From the NCBI RefSeq assembly GCF_900199725.1, contig NZ_LT904902.1, positions 385,395 through 449,394 of the forward strand: a DNA stretch of 64,000 nt, in the 5' to 3' direction. Every line of letters starts with the position of its first letter. The stretch's first letter is position 1. Below the pieces are notes generated by a model, which was not told the origin of the DNA, searched no databases, and saw only the letters and a program-made list of their open reading frames with translations. Shown here piece by piece: positions 25,887 to 35,095 of this stretch. This stretch comes from Cytobacillus massiliigabonensis. GTDB lineage: Bacteria; Bacillota; Bacilli; Bacillales; Cytobacillaceae. A program made the translations under genes and the position numbers.

Positions 25887-25942
25887 ATCACATAGCAAAT
25901 GTGATTTTGAAATTTTGTTCATATACGTGAAAATAATTTCAC
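25887..25942. promoter_or_regulatory. Cluster of inverted repeats upstream of the ba3 oxidase operon
   Basis: ATCACAT-AGCAA-ATGTGAT at 25887-25905 (7-bp arms) and GTGAAA-ATAA-TTTCAC at 25927-25942 (6-bp arms) lie 73-128 bp upstream of the first oxidase gene. Half-sites TGTGA/TCACA recall redox regulators (Fnr, Rex), but the spacing fits neither consensus. Confidence 0.4.
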
Positions 25943-26082
25943 AAAAATTTCTATTGACTTTTCACTGAGAAAGAATTGACATTTTCGAAAATATTTCCAT
26001 CAATAATAAATTGATAATTATCCATAATACAAGTACAGGGAAATTTAGTACTCTGTAACCGAAAGTAAAGGGGTTGAAAGTA

Positions 26083-26289
26083 ATGGCAAGAAGCAGTAAT
26101 AAGCTATTAGTTCCTGGAATTGAACAATACTTAGATCAAGTAAAATATGAAATAGCCCAAGAATTTGGGGTTCATTTAGGTTCTGACACTGTATCAAGGG
26201 CGAATGGATCCGTTGGGGGAGAAATTACGAAAAGATTGGTAAAGCAGGCTCAGGCTCAAATGACAGGAAACAATAATCAACAAATATAA
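26083..26289 (+). CDS. Alpha/beta-type small acid-soluble spore protein
   Basis: 68 residues from ATG 26083 with AAAGGGGTTG upstream. It has all family blocks: [25 protein letters not shown], with the GPR protease site at EIA-QEFGV, and then [19 protein letters not shown]. These proteins coat spore DNA, protect it from UV and heat, and are degraded at germination. Single gene with a strong terminator. Expected control by sigma G, not verified here. Confidence 0.95.
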   Translation: MARSSNKLLVPGIEQYLDQVKYEIAQEFGVHLGSDTVSRANGSVGGEITKRLVKQAQAQMTGNNNQQI

Positions 26290-26300
26290 ATAAAAAAAAC

Positions 26301-26327
26301 GTCCGGTTTTTTCACCGGACTTTTTTT
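26301..26327 (+). terminator. Intrinsic terminator of the SASP gene
   Basis: GTCCGGT-TTTTTC-ACCGGAC followed by seven T. On the minus strand it also faces rsgI. Confidence 0.88.
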
Positions 26328-27435
26328 AGTCATCTTTATTACTTTTATGATGGTGTTTCTTATCTTTATAGTTACTTTGGTATTTTCGGTCGCCTCTATC
26401 ATCCCTATAATCATGTTTTTTTTTCTGTTTGTTATTCTGGCCTGGGGGATATGGCTTATCTTTGAATCCTTTTTCATTCTCCCTAATAGGCTGATTTTGA
26501 CTTTTCTCCATTTTCTTCTCATGACCTGGAGGATTATGTGTCCTGCTATTTAAATCTGGAGTTTTTCTATTGTTATTGCCCCTGTATTTGTCATTTTCAT
26601 GTTGTTTTTTTGGCGATTGCACGTTTCTCTTTTGTTCTACCTGTTGTTTAGGCTGTATTTTTGATTGGTTTTGAGTTATGTCCTTCTTTTCATTCGGTTT
26701 TTCAAGCTTTTTGGAATCATCCTTCAATGGGCTTTTTTCCGATTGTTGAGTAGCTGCTGGTTTCATATTAAATTGTTTTATCTTATATTGACCTGTTGTT
26801 AATCCCTCTTCTATCGCTTGTTTCCTGTCCTCTTTTGAACCTTCGACAACCTTCAGCTCAAGATTTTCTCTATTAACTACATCTTTAATTTCACTCATTT
26901 CTTCTTCCCAACGCTTACTTTTTCCTTGCTGCTTCTCTTTGTAAACAGTAGCTATCACGATTTCCCGATTTGGTTTAATGTATCCCTGCATTTTCATCTC
27001 ATGAAGTATTTCATCTGTTAATACATGGATATTTTTCTTTTTCCAATCTTTGATTTGTTCGAGTATATTTTTCCCTTCATTGTTATACGCAACAAATTCG
27101 ATCACTTCAAATTGATCATTAATCCCTAATTCAATACTCGGATTCACATCAATGGACATATAAGCGTATACATCATTCGATTCTATCAATGGGAGAAGAC
27201 TAGCAAAGGTAAGGGTTAGGATCAGTGCAATAGAGATAATAGCTTTCCCTTTAAAGCTGTGTAAAAAGGGGAGAAGAAATGACTTCTTCGTTTCATCCAT
27301 ATCAACCGGGAAAAACTCTATCTCTTGCCCAAGCTGATAATGATTATGATAGTTATGTGCACGAAGAAATTCACCTTCAGGGGTTAACAGTGTTAAAAAA
27401 CGCTCGTTCATTTCCATTATGATTCCTGTTTTCAC
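26326..27435 (-). CDS. rsgI: Anti-sigma-I factor RsgI
   Basis: 369 residues, GTG start overlapping the sigI stop by four bases (GTGA). The N-terminal RsgI domain (about 1-50, MKTGIIMEMNERFLTLLTPEG) binds SigI in the cytoplasm. One membrane helix follows (AIISIALILTLTFASLLPLI), then the conserved extracellular part YAYMSIDVNPSIELGIN. The last 150 residues are a disordered Lys/Asn/Pro-rich tail without a carbohydrate-binding domain, as in B. subtilis RsgI. It holds SigI inactive until an envelope or heat signal. Confidence 0.94.
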   Translation of the reverse strand: MKTGIIMEMNERFLTLLTPEGEFLRAHNYHNHYQLGQEIEFFPVDMDETKKSFLLPFLHSFKGKAIISIALILTLTFASLLPLIESNDVYAYMSIDVNPSIELGINDQFEVIEFVAYNNEGKNILEQIKDWKKKNIHVLTDEILHEMKMQGYIKPNREIVIATVYKEKQQGKSKRWEEEMSEIKDVVNRENLELKVVEGSKEDRKQAIEEGLTTGQYKIKQFNMKPAATQQSEKSPLKDDSKKLEKPNEKKDITQNQSKIQPKQQVEQKRNVQSPKKQHENDKYRGNNNRKTPDLNSRTHNPPGHEKKMEKSQNQPIRENEKGFKDKPYPPGQNNKQKKKHDYRDDRGDRKYQSNYKDKKHHHKSNKDD

Positions 27436-28184
27436 GTTTCTAACACCCCTTTAATATAATCCTTTAAATAAACATAATCACCAATTAGTATGAGAGCGAT
27501 CGCTATGATATATTTACGGTTTCTTTCGATCGTTTTCCTACTAATTGATACCTCCTTTTCAAGCTGTTTGATAGGAAGTCTTTTCTTGTCTAATAATATT
27601 CTTTTAAGCTCTTCATCTTCAGTAAGCTTCTTTGCCACAATCATGGCGTTCTTCCTTGCATCTGCATGTTTTGGAGATTGCTCAAGCAACTCCTGGAAAC
27701 TGAGCTCAAACTCACGGAGTAAAGCAGTAAATTGAATAATCTCTTCTCTTCTTAGTTGTTCATCGGTCTTTTTTCTAAATTCTTCTATCGACCGTTCATT
27801 TTCTACGATCATACCTGCCTGCTGCTCATCATCATCGATAAAGCCATAGGTAAAATCAACGCTTAAATTTTGATACTTTGCCTGTTGCCGAATATAATCA
27901 ATCACTCGTCTTTTAATTAGCACTTCTGCAAAACTGATTAATGAGCTTCCTTTTTCAGAACTATACTTTTGAATCGCTTCATTAAATGCAATGAGACCAA
28001 TGCTAAATTCATCATCAGATTCATGAATATATCTCTTACATACAGAGGAAACTGTTTTAGCGATAAATGGCTTGTAAGAATCTATTATTTCATTCTGTAA
28101 GCCCGCATCACCTTGCTGTATTAAATGAATCGCTTCCTCAAGCGTTCTTTTTCGTTTTTTCGCCATGAATAGCATACTTAGCAT
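27432..28184 (-). CDS. sigI: RNA polymerase sigma factor SigI
   Basis: 250 residues, ATG with GAGGTGAGG upstream. Region 2 is recognisable at DDEFSIGLIAFNEAIQKYSSEKGSSLISFAEVLIKRRVIDYIRQQAK. The SigI-specific C-terminal HTH (LPIKQLEKEVSISRKTIERNRKYIIAIALILIGDY) follows. In bacilli SigI is heat-inducible and controls wall metabolism genes. It is co-transcribed with its anti-sigma factor. A TATAAT -10 lies about 30 bp before the start. Confidence 0.95.
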   Translation of the reverse strand: MLSMLFMAKKRKRTLEEAIHLIQQGDAGLQNEIIDSYKPFIAKTVSSVCKRYIHESDDEFSIGLIAFNEAIQKYSSEKGSSLISFAEVLIKRRVIDYIRQQAKYQNLSVDFTYGFIDDDEQQAGMIVENERSIEEFRKKTDEQLRREEIIQFTALLREFELSFQELLEQSPKHADARKNAMIVAKKLTEDEELKRILLDKKRLPIKQLEKEVSISRKTIERNRKYIIAIALILIGDYVYLKDYIKGVLET

Positions 28185-28257
28185 AGCCTCACCTCTTCAT
28201 TCAAGACATTATAACATACGATGTCCTAATGAAGTTTATAAGGGTATGCTAAAATGA

Positions 28258-28287
28258 AAAGGAAAAGTAGACCACAACTGGTCTGCT
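28258..28287 (-). terminator. Intrinsic terminator of the DUF5667 gene
   Basis: On the minus strand AGCAGACCA-GTTG-TGGTCTACT is followed by TTTCCTTTTC. Confidence 0.7.
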
Positions 28288-28315
28288 CTTCCTTACCTAT
28301 TAACGACAACAAATA

Positions 28316-29437
28316 TTAATGCTTTCCTTTATTTTCCCTATGTTCTTTTTGTACATTTCCCTTCTGTTTGTCTTTATTTTTGTCATTTTCTTTTTCTAAT
28401 TTCTTTACTTCCTTTAAAGCTACTTTATTTTCTTTCATCTCTTGCTTTTTAATTTTTTTTGCATTTTTTTCTTTTTCTTTAATTAATGCTTTTTGAATTT
28501 TTGACTCTTCATGAGCCGCTTTCTTTTCCTGCTTTAGTGCAGCTTTTTCTTGCCTTTTTTGTTTTACTGGAACGGCCTCATCTTCCTTTTCCGCTGTAGT
28601 TACTGGGTCTTTTGCATCAGCATTTTCTTCTTCTGAAGTATTTTCAGTCAAGCTATTATCTGCTGTTAATAATGTAGTTGAAATAGTCTCCTCTACTGCT
28701 TCATCCTCTTTATTTTTATCTATTTCCTTCATTTTTTCTATTTTTAAAGCTAACTTTGCATAACTTTTTTCAATATTTTTTTGTAAAGCAGCTTTCGCTT
28801 TCGGATTTTGTACTTTCTCCATTGCAGCTGTTAGTGCAATAATATTTTGCGATAACAACATATCTACATCAGCATCTTCTTCAGCAACTACATCTTCTGA
28901 TTCTCCATCTGTTTTTGATCCCACTGCAATTGAGTCATCAGTTTCTGTCTTTTCTTCTGCGTCAGCAGCATCTTCACCGACGGACTCTTCTTCACCAATA
29001 ATAGATTCTACATTTTCTAAGCTTTCGAAAGCATTTTTGATCGCCTCAAGAGCTTCCTCTTCCTTGCCCTCATTGAAAAGTGCCTCCGCCTCGGCTAAAC
29101 GCTCTGCTGCAAAAGTAGCCAATAGCTTTGCTTCTTTTTCTTGATTAAAAGTGAATGCAAGTTTTATTTTTTCTAACGCAATTTTAGCAAAATAGAAGAA
29201 GCTTCCTGGCAATAAAGATGGAGTTTCTTCTTCGATTTGCTCCTCGTTAGCTTGTTCTGCGTTTTCTTTAGGTACATTAAGATTATCTGGCAATTCAACT
29301 GTTTCGTAATCTCCTGTTAGTTCTGTACTTTCAGCGGCAGATGCCAATGACGTTGAGAATGTAAATGTCCCAGCAAGCAATAATGCTATAGATGATCTTC
29401 CTAATTTCTGCAATTCTTTGTTTGAAAAAAACTTCAA
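28316..29437 (-). CDS. Secreted DUF5667 protein with a highly charged tail
   Basis: About 373 residues. TTG 29437 has AGGTGA at good spacing; a GTG at 29446 is too close. A signal peptide (SSIALLLAGTFTFSTSLASAAES) is followed by the DUF5667 helical domain (LLPGSFFYFAKIALEKIKLAFTFN, AERLAEAEALFNEGKEEEALEAIKNA). Long Glu/Asp-rich linkers and a Lys/Glu coiled coil end the protein (about 290-373). It is likely extracellular or wall-associated. It is the gene upstream of sigI on the same strand. Function unknown. Confidence 0.85.
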   Translation of the reverse strand: MKFFSNKELQKLGRSSIALLLAGTFTFSTSLASAAESTELTGDYETVELPDNLNVPKENAEQANEEQIEEETPSLLPGSFFYFAKIALEKIKLAFTFNQEKEAKLLATFAAERLAEAEALFNEGKEEEALEAIKNAFESLENVESIIGEEESVGEDAADAEEKTETDDSIAVGSKTDGESEDVVAEEDADVDMLLSQNIIALTAAMEKVQNPKAKAALQKNIEKSYAKLALKIEKMKEIDKNKEDEAVEETISTTLLTADNSLTENTSEEENADAKDPVTTAEKEDEAVPVKQKRQEKAALKQEKKAAHEESKIQKALIKEKEKNAKKIKKQEMKENKVALKEVKKLEKENDKNKDKQKGNVQKEHRENKGKH

Positions 29438-29539
29438 CTCTTTCACCTCATAAAATGTTTTTAGCGGCCGCCTTGTTCATTACAACTGTACGATAGGTTA
29501 TGAGGTGTTTTTGGGGGTTGTTAAATAAAATTTATTATA

Positions 29540-29577
29540 GCTAAAAAAGCTTTAACATGTTTTATTGTTAAAGCTTT
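29540..29577 (-). terminator. Intrinsic terminator
   Basis: Perfect 11-bp stem AAAGCTTTAAC / GTTAAAGCTTT with a 10-base loop. On the minus strand it ends in a run of T. Confidence 0.8.
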
Positions 29578-29595
29578 AAATAAGCGAGATGGTTC

Positions 29596-30072
29596 TTATT
29601 TCTGAAGACGGTATTTTTTTATTGATAAAATGACCCACCTAATTATGAAACCAATCATTAAACCCGGAATTAATGATAGCATAGGTAAAAATACTGGTCC
29701 AAATAAGATGCCAAATAACTTTAACCGGGTAGAGTACATTAGGCCTACTGTAACAAAATAGGCGCTAAAAACAAATGGCAGAAAAGATAATTCTTCATTC
29801 TCAGGCATCGTACTTCGGTAAGCATCCCACATCGCAAAAAAGTATAGACAAGGATAAAACATTAGCCATTGATAATTTATTACTTGGATGGCGTAATCAA
29901 TTTCTCCCCGGAAGCTGAACATGATTGCAGAATTAAAATTACTGTACATATTAATAACGAATTCAAGTAATACAAAAAGCGTACCTTTTATTATTTGACC
30001 AGAAAGTAGCTGACTGAATCCAGGAAGCGCAATACTCCATAAAACAGCCTCAAGTTTACCTAGTGTTTTCAC
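29596..30072 (-). CDS. Hypothetical integral membrane protein, 158 residues
   Basis: GTG start with GGTGAT about eight bases upstream. Four or five membrane helices, beginning with LEAVLWSIALPGFSQLLSGQIIKGTLFVLLEFV. The 'PGFSQLLSGQIIKG' turn resembles the 'PGxGQ--nG---KG' of small TM2/DUF5683-like membrane proteins. No catalytic motif is visible. Monocistronic, with a terminator 20 bp downstream. Confidence 0.72.
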   Translation of the reverse strand: MKTLGKLEAVLWSIALPGFSQLLSGQIIKGTLFVLLEFVINMYSNFNSAIMFSFRGEIDYAIQVINYQWLMFYPCLYFFAMWDAYRSTMPENEELSFLPFVFSAYFVTVGLMYSTRLKLFGILFGPVFLPMLSLIPGLMIGFIIRWVILSIKKYRLQK

Positions 30073-30232
30073 CCTAAATCACCAACCGCTCCATTATTGG
30101 GTCACTCTCTTTTGTCAGACTGATTCTAATTTCCCATTTTGTTATATATCTTATTATTACTTTAATAGCGTAAAAAAAACGCTAATCCACTGATTAACGG
30201 CAAATTTTTATTTTATTCATTTGAATTTAATA

Positions 30233-30278
30233 AAAAAGTGCAAAGGCAGCTATTTATGCTGCTGCCTTTGCACTTTTT
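30233..30278 (-). terminator. Terminator embedded in the 3' end of nhaC
   Basis: AAAAAGTGCAAAGGCAGC pairs perfectly over 18 bp with its complement, enclosing a 10-base loop. The nhaC stop codon lies inside the structure, so the last codons (KSAKAAA) form one arm. Confidence 0.88.
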
Positions 30279-31648
30279 GTAATTGTGAAGCCGGTTAACC
30301 CGAATCCAACAGTTAATATTGGCGATAGTAAACAAAAGAAGGTGAAAGGCAAATAGTCGATAGTTTCAACACCTAAAACCCCTGTAAGAAAAACACCGCA
30401 AACACTCCAAGGAACTAATGGATTAATGACCGTTCCCGCATCCTCAAGCACCCTCGATAAATTTTTCCGTTCAAGACCTGCTTTATCATATGATTCCTGA
30501 AATGCATTACCTGTTAACAATATGGAGAGGTATTGCTCTCCAAGGAGAAAATTGATCCCAATTGCTGTTCCAGCAGTAGCAGATATTAATGAGGAGCGCT
30601 TACTCAAGAATCCCTTTATTCCCTCTAAAAGGGCAGGTAATATCCCTAGTTTAAAAAGAAGCCCACCCATTGAAAGTGCTAATAAGACTAAGGAAATAGA
30701 GAACATCATACTTTCCATCCCTCCCCTAGTTAATAGGGAATCGATTTCTTCTACTCCAGTATCTGATTTAAAACCGAAAAATAATAAGTTCATCATCTTT
30801 TCAACACTTAAATCATTTTGTACGAAGAAGCTAATCACCAATGCAGCTATAATGCTTGATGAAAGAGTGATAATCGCAGAGATCCTTTTTATCGCAAGAA
30901 ACGTTAATAGAATAAAAGGAATGATAGAATACCAATGTACATATTCAAGCTCAATTAGCTTTGCTTTCAGTGTTTGTATCATTTCAAAGCTTGTTGATGC
31001 TTCATTTGGCGATAAAAAGGCAAATAGGATGAGTGTTATTACAAAAGCTGGGCCTGTAGTCCAAGCCATATTTTTTATATGTTCAAAAATATCCACCTTA
31101 ACAATCATCGAGGCAAGGCTCGTTGTATCTGATAACGGAGACATTTTATCACCAAAAAAAGCACCGGAAATGATTGCTCCAGCCGTAATCGCTTCCGATA
31201 GCCCAAGTGCTGAGCTTACACTCATAAAAGCAACACCAATGGTAGCAGCCGTTGTAAGTGAACTGCCTACACTTAAACCAATGATTGAAGAAACAATAAA
31301 AGCAATGGCATAAAAAAACTTCCCATTAACAACCTCTAAGGCAAGATATATAAATGTTGGGATCGTCCCGCTAGCCATCCAGCTGCTGATTAACATTCCA
31401 ATAAAGAAGAAGATAAATACTGCACCAAGACCGGATTTTGCTCCATCTACAAGGCCTTCTTCTAAATCCTTTATCTGAACCCGTTTTAATAATCCGTATG
31501 CCATTAAACAAATTATTGCTAAAACGATAGGAACATGTGGAACAACTCCAGTAAAAATAATGGCGTAACTGATTCCGCCTAAAAGAATAAGTGTAATGAT
31601 AAGCGCTTCTAATGGCCTAATCGTTAATTTTGGCTTTTCATGCTGCAT
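30254..31648 (-). CDS. nhaC: NhaC-family sodium/proton antiporter
   Basis: 464 residues, ATG with GAGGAGG. About 12 membrane helices. Family landmarks are KSGLGAVFIFFFIGMLISSWMASGTIPT, GLSVGSSLTTAATIGVAFM and ISGAFFGDKMSPLSDTT. NhaC exports Na+ in exchange for H+, or malate/lactate in MleN relatives. An imperfect inverted repeat (TTAAACGC...GCGTTAA, near 31709-31730) lies upstream. The C-terminal codons double as a terminator arm. Confidence 0.9.
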   Translation of the reverse strand: MQHEKPKLTIRPLEALIITLILLGGISYAIIFTGVVPHVPIVLAIICLMAYGLLKRVQIKDLEEGLVDGAKSGLGAVFIFFFIGMLISSWMASGTIPTFIYLALEVVNGKFFYAIAFIVSSIIGLSVGSSLTTAATIGVAFMSVSSALGLSEAITAGAIISGAFFGDKMSPLSDTTSLASMIVKVDIFEHIKNMAWTTGPAFVITLILFAFLSPNEASTSFEMIQTLKAKLIELEYVHWYSIIPFILLTFLAIKRISAIITLSSSIIAALVISFFVQNDLSVEKMMNLLFFGFKSDTGVEEIDSLLTRGGMESMMFSISLVLLALSMGGLLFKLGILPALLEGIKGFLSKRSSLISATAGTAIGINFLLGEQYLSILLTGNAFQESYDKAGLERKNLSRVLEDAGTVINPLVPWSVCGVFLTGVLGVETIDYLPFTFFCLLSPILTVGFGLTGFTITKSAKAAA

Positions 31649-31780
31649 ATGAAATCCTCCTCTAGTTGTATACGCAGCATATATTCTGCGAATCTACCCT
31701 TTTACTATTACACTTAAACGCTTTTTGGCGTTAAAGTGAAATAATATGATATTACTATATTATTTTTTATGGAGTATGTC

Positions 31781-31813
31781 AATGTAAAAAAAAAAGGTCC
31801 CTCAACAGGAACC
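31781..31813 (-). terminator. Intrinsic terminator of prfC
   Basis: GGTTCC-TGTTGA-GGGACC on the minus strand followed by ten T, 10 bp after the stop. Confidence 0.85.
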
Positions 31814-31823
31814 GTTTTTCACA

Positions 31824-33404
31824 TTAATGCTCTGAATCCATTGGATTATATAGGTTAACATCTGGGTTTTTATCTTGGAACCATCTTAGTGCAAAATCAT
31901 TTTCAAATAAAAATACTTTTTTATCATAACGATCATGAACAAGAAGGCTTCGAGAACTAGAGAGATTTTCACTTACTTCATCCCCCTCAACCCAACGAAC
32001 AATTTTTGAACCTATTCTTTCCATATAAACTTCCGTGTTATATTCATTCTTCATTCGATGCTCAAATACTTCAAATTGAAGCTGACCGACTGCACCGAGC
32101 AAAAGATCCTCAGTTTTTACCGTTTTATAAAGCTGAATCGCACCCTCTTGTACAAGCTGCTGAATACCTTTATGGAAGTGCTTTTGCTTCATAACATTCT
32201 TCGCAGAAACTCTAACAAAGAGCTCAGGCGTAAATTGCGGCAATCGGTCAAATTGGAAACTTTCCTTTCCTGATGTTAATGTATCCCCAATTTGGTATGT
32301 GCCAGGATCATATATACCAATAATATCCCCACTAACGGCAAGATCAACTGTACTTCTATCATCAGCCATAAATTGAGTAGATTGAGCAAGCTTAATTTGC
32401 TTCCCAGTTCTCGGAATATTTACGGTCATGCCTCGTTCAAACTGACCTGAACAAATTCTCAGGAATGCAATCCTATCTCTATGGGCAGGATTCATGTTCG
32501 CTTGAATTTTAAAAATAAAACCAGAGAAGTTTTCTGATAGCGGATTAATTTCTCCAGCTGTTGAATTTCGTGGCTGTGGCGATGGTGCAAATTGTAAATA
32601 TGACTCTAAAAATGTCTGCACACCAAAGTTAGTTAATGCACTTCCAAAGAATACAGGCGTTAATTCCCCTTCAGCAATTCTTTCTTTAGAAAACTCATTG
32701 CCCGCTTCATTCAATAGCATGATTTCCTCAAGAGTTTGCTCATACAGGCCTGAATCTTTCAAAGCATGCTCCCCTTCAATTTCACCGTCTTCATTTAATG
32801 AAATAAAGCGCTTATCTTCTTCTACTCGGAATTGCTCGATTCGATTATTAAAGCGGTCATAAATACCCAGGAATTCCTTGCCCATTCCAATTGGCCAATT
32901 CATTGGATACGATTCAATCCCCATGACCTCCTCAAGCTCTGCAAGAAGTTCTAATGGGGTCTTTCCTTGTCGATCCAATTTATTTATGAAAGTAAAAATA
33001 GGGATGCCTCTCATTCGGCATACTTTAAAGAGCTTAAGTGTTTGCTCCTCAATCCCTTTAGCAGAATCGATAATCATAACCGCACTGTCAACTGCAGTTA
33101 ATGTCCGATAAGTATCTTCACTAAAGTCTTGGTGTCCTGGTGTATCAAGAATATTAACCCGCGCACCATTATAATCAAACTGCATCACACTGGAGGTTAC
33201 TGAGATTCCTCTTTGTTTCTCAATTTCCATCCAGTCACTTGTTGCATATTTTCCGGTCTTCTTTCCCTTTACCGTTCCTGCATCCCGAATAGCGCCTCCA
33301 AAAAGAAGCAATTTTTCTGTTAATGTCGTTTTACCAGCATCCGGGTGGGAAATAATTGCAAATGTCCGGCGTGATAAAACTTCTTCTTCAAACTTTTTTG
33401 CCAT
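31824..33404 (-). CDS. prfC: Peptide chain release factor 3
   Basis: 526 residues, ATG with GAGGAAT. GTPase motifs: [13 protein letters not shown] (G1), [16 protein letters not shown] (G3) and NKLDRQG (G4). The EF-G-like domains II and III follow ([18 protein letters not shown]). RF3 uses GTP to remove RF1/RF2 from the ribosome after termination. The length matches E. coli and Bacillus homologs. Monocistronic. Confidence 0.96.
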   Translation of the reverse strand: MAKKFEEEVLSRRTFAIISHPDAGKTTLTEKLLLFGGAIRDAGTVKGKKTGKYATSDWMEIEKQRGISVTSSVMQFDYNGARVNILDTPGHQDFSEDTYRTLTAVDSAVMIIDSAKGIEEQTLKLFKVCRMRGIPIFTFINKLDRQGKTPLELLAELEEVMGIESYPMNWPIGMGKEFLGIYDRFNNRIEQFRVEEDKRFISLNEDGEIEGEHALKDSGLYEQTLEEIMLLNEAGNEFSKERIAEGELTPVFFGSALTNFGVQTFLESYLQFAPSPQPRNSTAGEINPLSENFSGFIFKIQANMNPAHRDRIAFLRICSGQFERGMTVNIPRTGKQIKLAQSTQFMADDRSTVDLAVSGDIIGIYDPGTYQIGDTLTSGKESFQFDRLPQFTPELFVRVSAKNVMKQKHFHKGIQQLVQEGAIQLYKTVKTEDLLLGAVGQLQFEVFEHRMKNEYNTEVYMERIGSKIVRWVEGDEVSENLSSSRSLLVHDRYDKKVFLFENDFALRWFQDKNPDVNLYNPMDSEH

Positions 33405-33565
33405 TGTTCATTCCTCGCTGATTCTCAAATTTAATCATACCTTTCATTTTATCGCTCTGAAAAAAAGATTGCAATGCTGCATTTACACATCTTATTGCTT
33501 TTTTTCAAGAAGGTTCATGAACTATACTAAGTATAGACAAGAATAATTGATTCGGAGGTGCTCCA

Positions 33566-34435
33566 TTGGATTCCATTACTCATACTTTGTTTGGACTTAC
33601 TTTATACGGAACTGTCGATAAAAAGAACCTGGATAAGAATCGTAAACGAGCTTATCTTGTAACCGCGGTTGGCGCAAGTCTCATCCCGGATATAGATGTC
33701 CTTTCCCGCTTTTGGGATACAGAAGGAATGTATCAAATGTGGCACAGAGGAATTACACACTCCATTTTCCTCACCCCTTTATGGGCACTATTTTTTTCAC
33801 TCATCTGTCTGCTATTGTTTAAAGTAAAAGATATTAAACTGTTCTTTATCGGATGGCTTGCAGTCATCATTCATACGACAAGCGATCTATTTAACGCGTG
33901 GGGAACAGGTTTTCTAGAACCCTTTTCATCCATAAGAATGACATTTGGGACAGTTCCCATTGTCGATTTCGTAATATGGATAATTATAGGATTAGCCTTT
34001 ATCTTTTCAAAAAAGAAAAAGTCAAAATCTCCCTTATATTTTAGAATGGCTTGGATGTTTATCATCCTTCACTTTATGGTACAAACCATACAAGGAGTTT
34101 TTATATACAGCCAATACGATGAAAAATATGATCAAGTAGCATTATCTGCTGGTTTTATTCCTTGGACCTATTCTGTAATTACTAAAAATGAAGAGCAAGT
34201 GAAAATTTTTTCTGATAGTCTTTTTCAAAAGAAAAGGGAGCAGTATGTACTGCATTCATCCGAAGACGCTAATTTGGACATGCTATTTGATAAACGCCCA
34301 GAAGCAAAAACCCTCTATGATTGGGCACCATTTGTAGTCCTTGTAGATGATGACGATCGCATCGGTTTATACGATCCTCGGTTTTACCGAAATGGACAAT
34401 CCTTTTTATTTGAATATATCGAGAAAAACAACTAA
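33566..34435 (+). CDS. YfhP/YdjM-type membrane-bound metal-dependent hydrolase
   Basis: 289 residues, TTG start with GGAGGTG. Conserved metal-binding polar motifs are ITHTLFGL at the N-terminus, SLIPDIDVLSRFW and WHRGITHSIFLTPL. They are followed by four or so membrane helices. This is the DUF457/LexA-binding inner-membrane hydrolase family (B. subtilis YfhP). Substrate unknown; E. coli YdjM is SOS-linked. The next gene follows after 23 bp, so they may be co-transcribed. Confidence 0.9.
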   Translation: MDSITHTLFGLTLYGTVDKKNLDKNRKRAYLVTAVGASLIPDIDVLSRFWDTEGMYQMWHRGITHSIFLTPLWALFFSLICLLLFKVKDIKLFFIGWLAVIIHTTSDLFNAWGTGFLEPFSSIRMTFGTVPIVDFVIWIIIGLAFIFSKKKKSKSPLYFRMAWMFIILHFMVQTIQGVFIYSQYDEKYDQVALSAGFIPWTYSVITKNEEQVKIFSDSLFQKKREQYVLHSSEDANLDMLFDKRPEAKTLYDWAPFVVLVDDDDRIGLYDPRFYRNGQSFLFEYIEKNN

Positions 34436-34458
34436 ATACTTAATTGGAGGAAAAAAAT

Positions 34459-34881
34459 ATGCCAGACGAAAAAAAATATGAAGCAGGCTATAGAAAATTT
34501 CTTTCAAAAGCTCAAAAATATGTAGATAATCCTCAAGAAACAGATCAATTACTTAAAAAAACTGAAAAGAAAGCGAAAGGGAATAAAGCTTCTTTTACCG
34601 GGGTATGGGAAAAATTCCAGCTTCTTATTGAACTCGTTAGGTCTTGGTCAAGCGGTGAATATCGAGCAATATCCAAAAAATCCATTTTGTTCATTATTGC
34701 TTCTATTCTTTACTTTGTCTCTCCGATTGATATCATACCGGATTTCTTGATTGGTCTTGGCATTGTCGATGATGCGGCAGTCATTGCATTTGCCATCAAA
34801 CAACTTACTGATGAATTGGAGAAATATAAAATCTGGAAACGAAATCAGCCCATTAATGCAGAAGAAAGTAAGCGAATTTAA
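34459..34881 (+). CDS. DUF1232 (YkvA-like) membrane protein
   Basis: 140 residues from ATG 34459 with TTGGAGG upstream. The N-terminal half is soluble and Lys-rich. The DUF1232 core lies at about 75-120: KKSILFIIASILYFVSPIDIIPDFLIGLGIVDDAAVIAFAI, with the signature SPIDxIPDxxxxxGxxDD. Small membrane protein of unknown role, common in Bacillus. Probably in one unit with the YfhP-like gene. Confidence 0.9.
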   Translation: MPDEKKYEAGYRKFLSKAQKYVDNPQETDQLLKKTEKKAKGNKASFTGVWEKFQLLIELVRSWSSGEYRAISKKSILFIIASILYFVSPIDIIPDFLIGLGIVDDAAVIAFAIKQLTDELEKYKIWKRNQPINAEESKRI

Positions 34882-35055
34882 CTGTGATTTTTCCTTTTGT
34901 GCCTATGTCAGTTACTTGGTGTTTTCTCTTGTTACGTTACTTCCTCTTGTTACCGGTATAACATTTTTTCTGCTTTGGCGGGCACATGTCATTCCCTCTT
35001 GTGAACTGTGAATGAATCTCTCACATTCTAAAAACTTGAGGTTACTTCCATATTA

Positions 35056-35095
35056 CAAAAAAGAACATCTCCAAGAATACACAGGAGATGTTCTT
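35056..35095 (-). terminator. Intrinsic terminator
   Basis: AAGAACATCTCC / GGAGATGTTCTT perfect 12-bp stem with an 11-base loop. On the minus strand it is followed by six T. It overlaps the stop codon of the hydrolase gene. Confidence 0.88.

Noticed and set aside
25927-25942. GTGAAAATAATTTCAC as a Rex site upstream of the oxidase operon
   Set aside because: The spacing between half-sites is two bases longer than the Rex consensus, so only a generic inverted repeat is claimed.
30522-31313. Long 263-codon plus-strand frame opposite nhaC
   Set aside because: It is the antisense shadow of a well-supported transporter gene and shows no domain or ribosome site.
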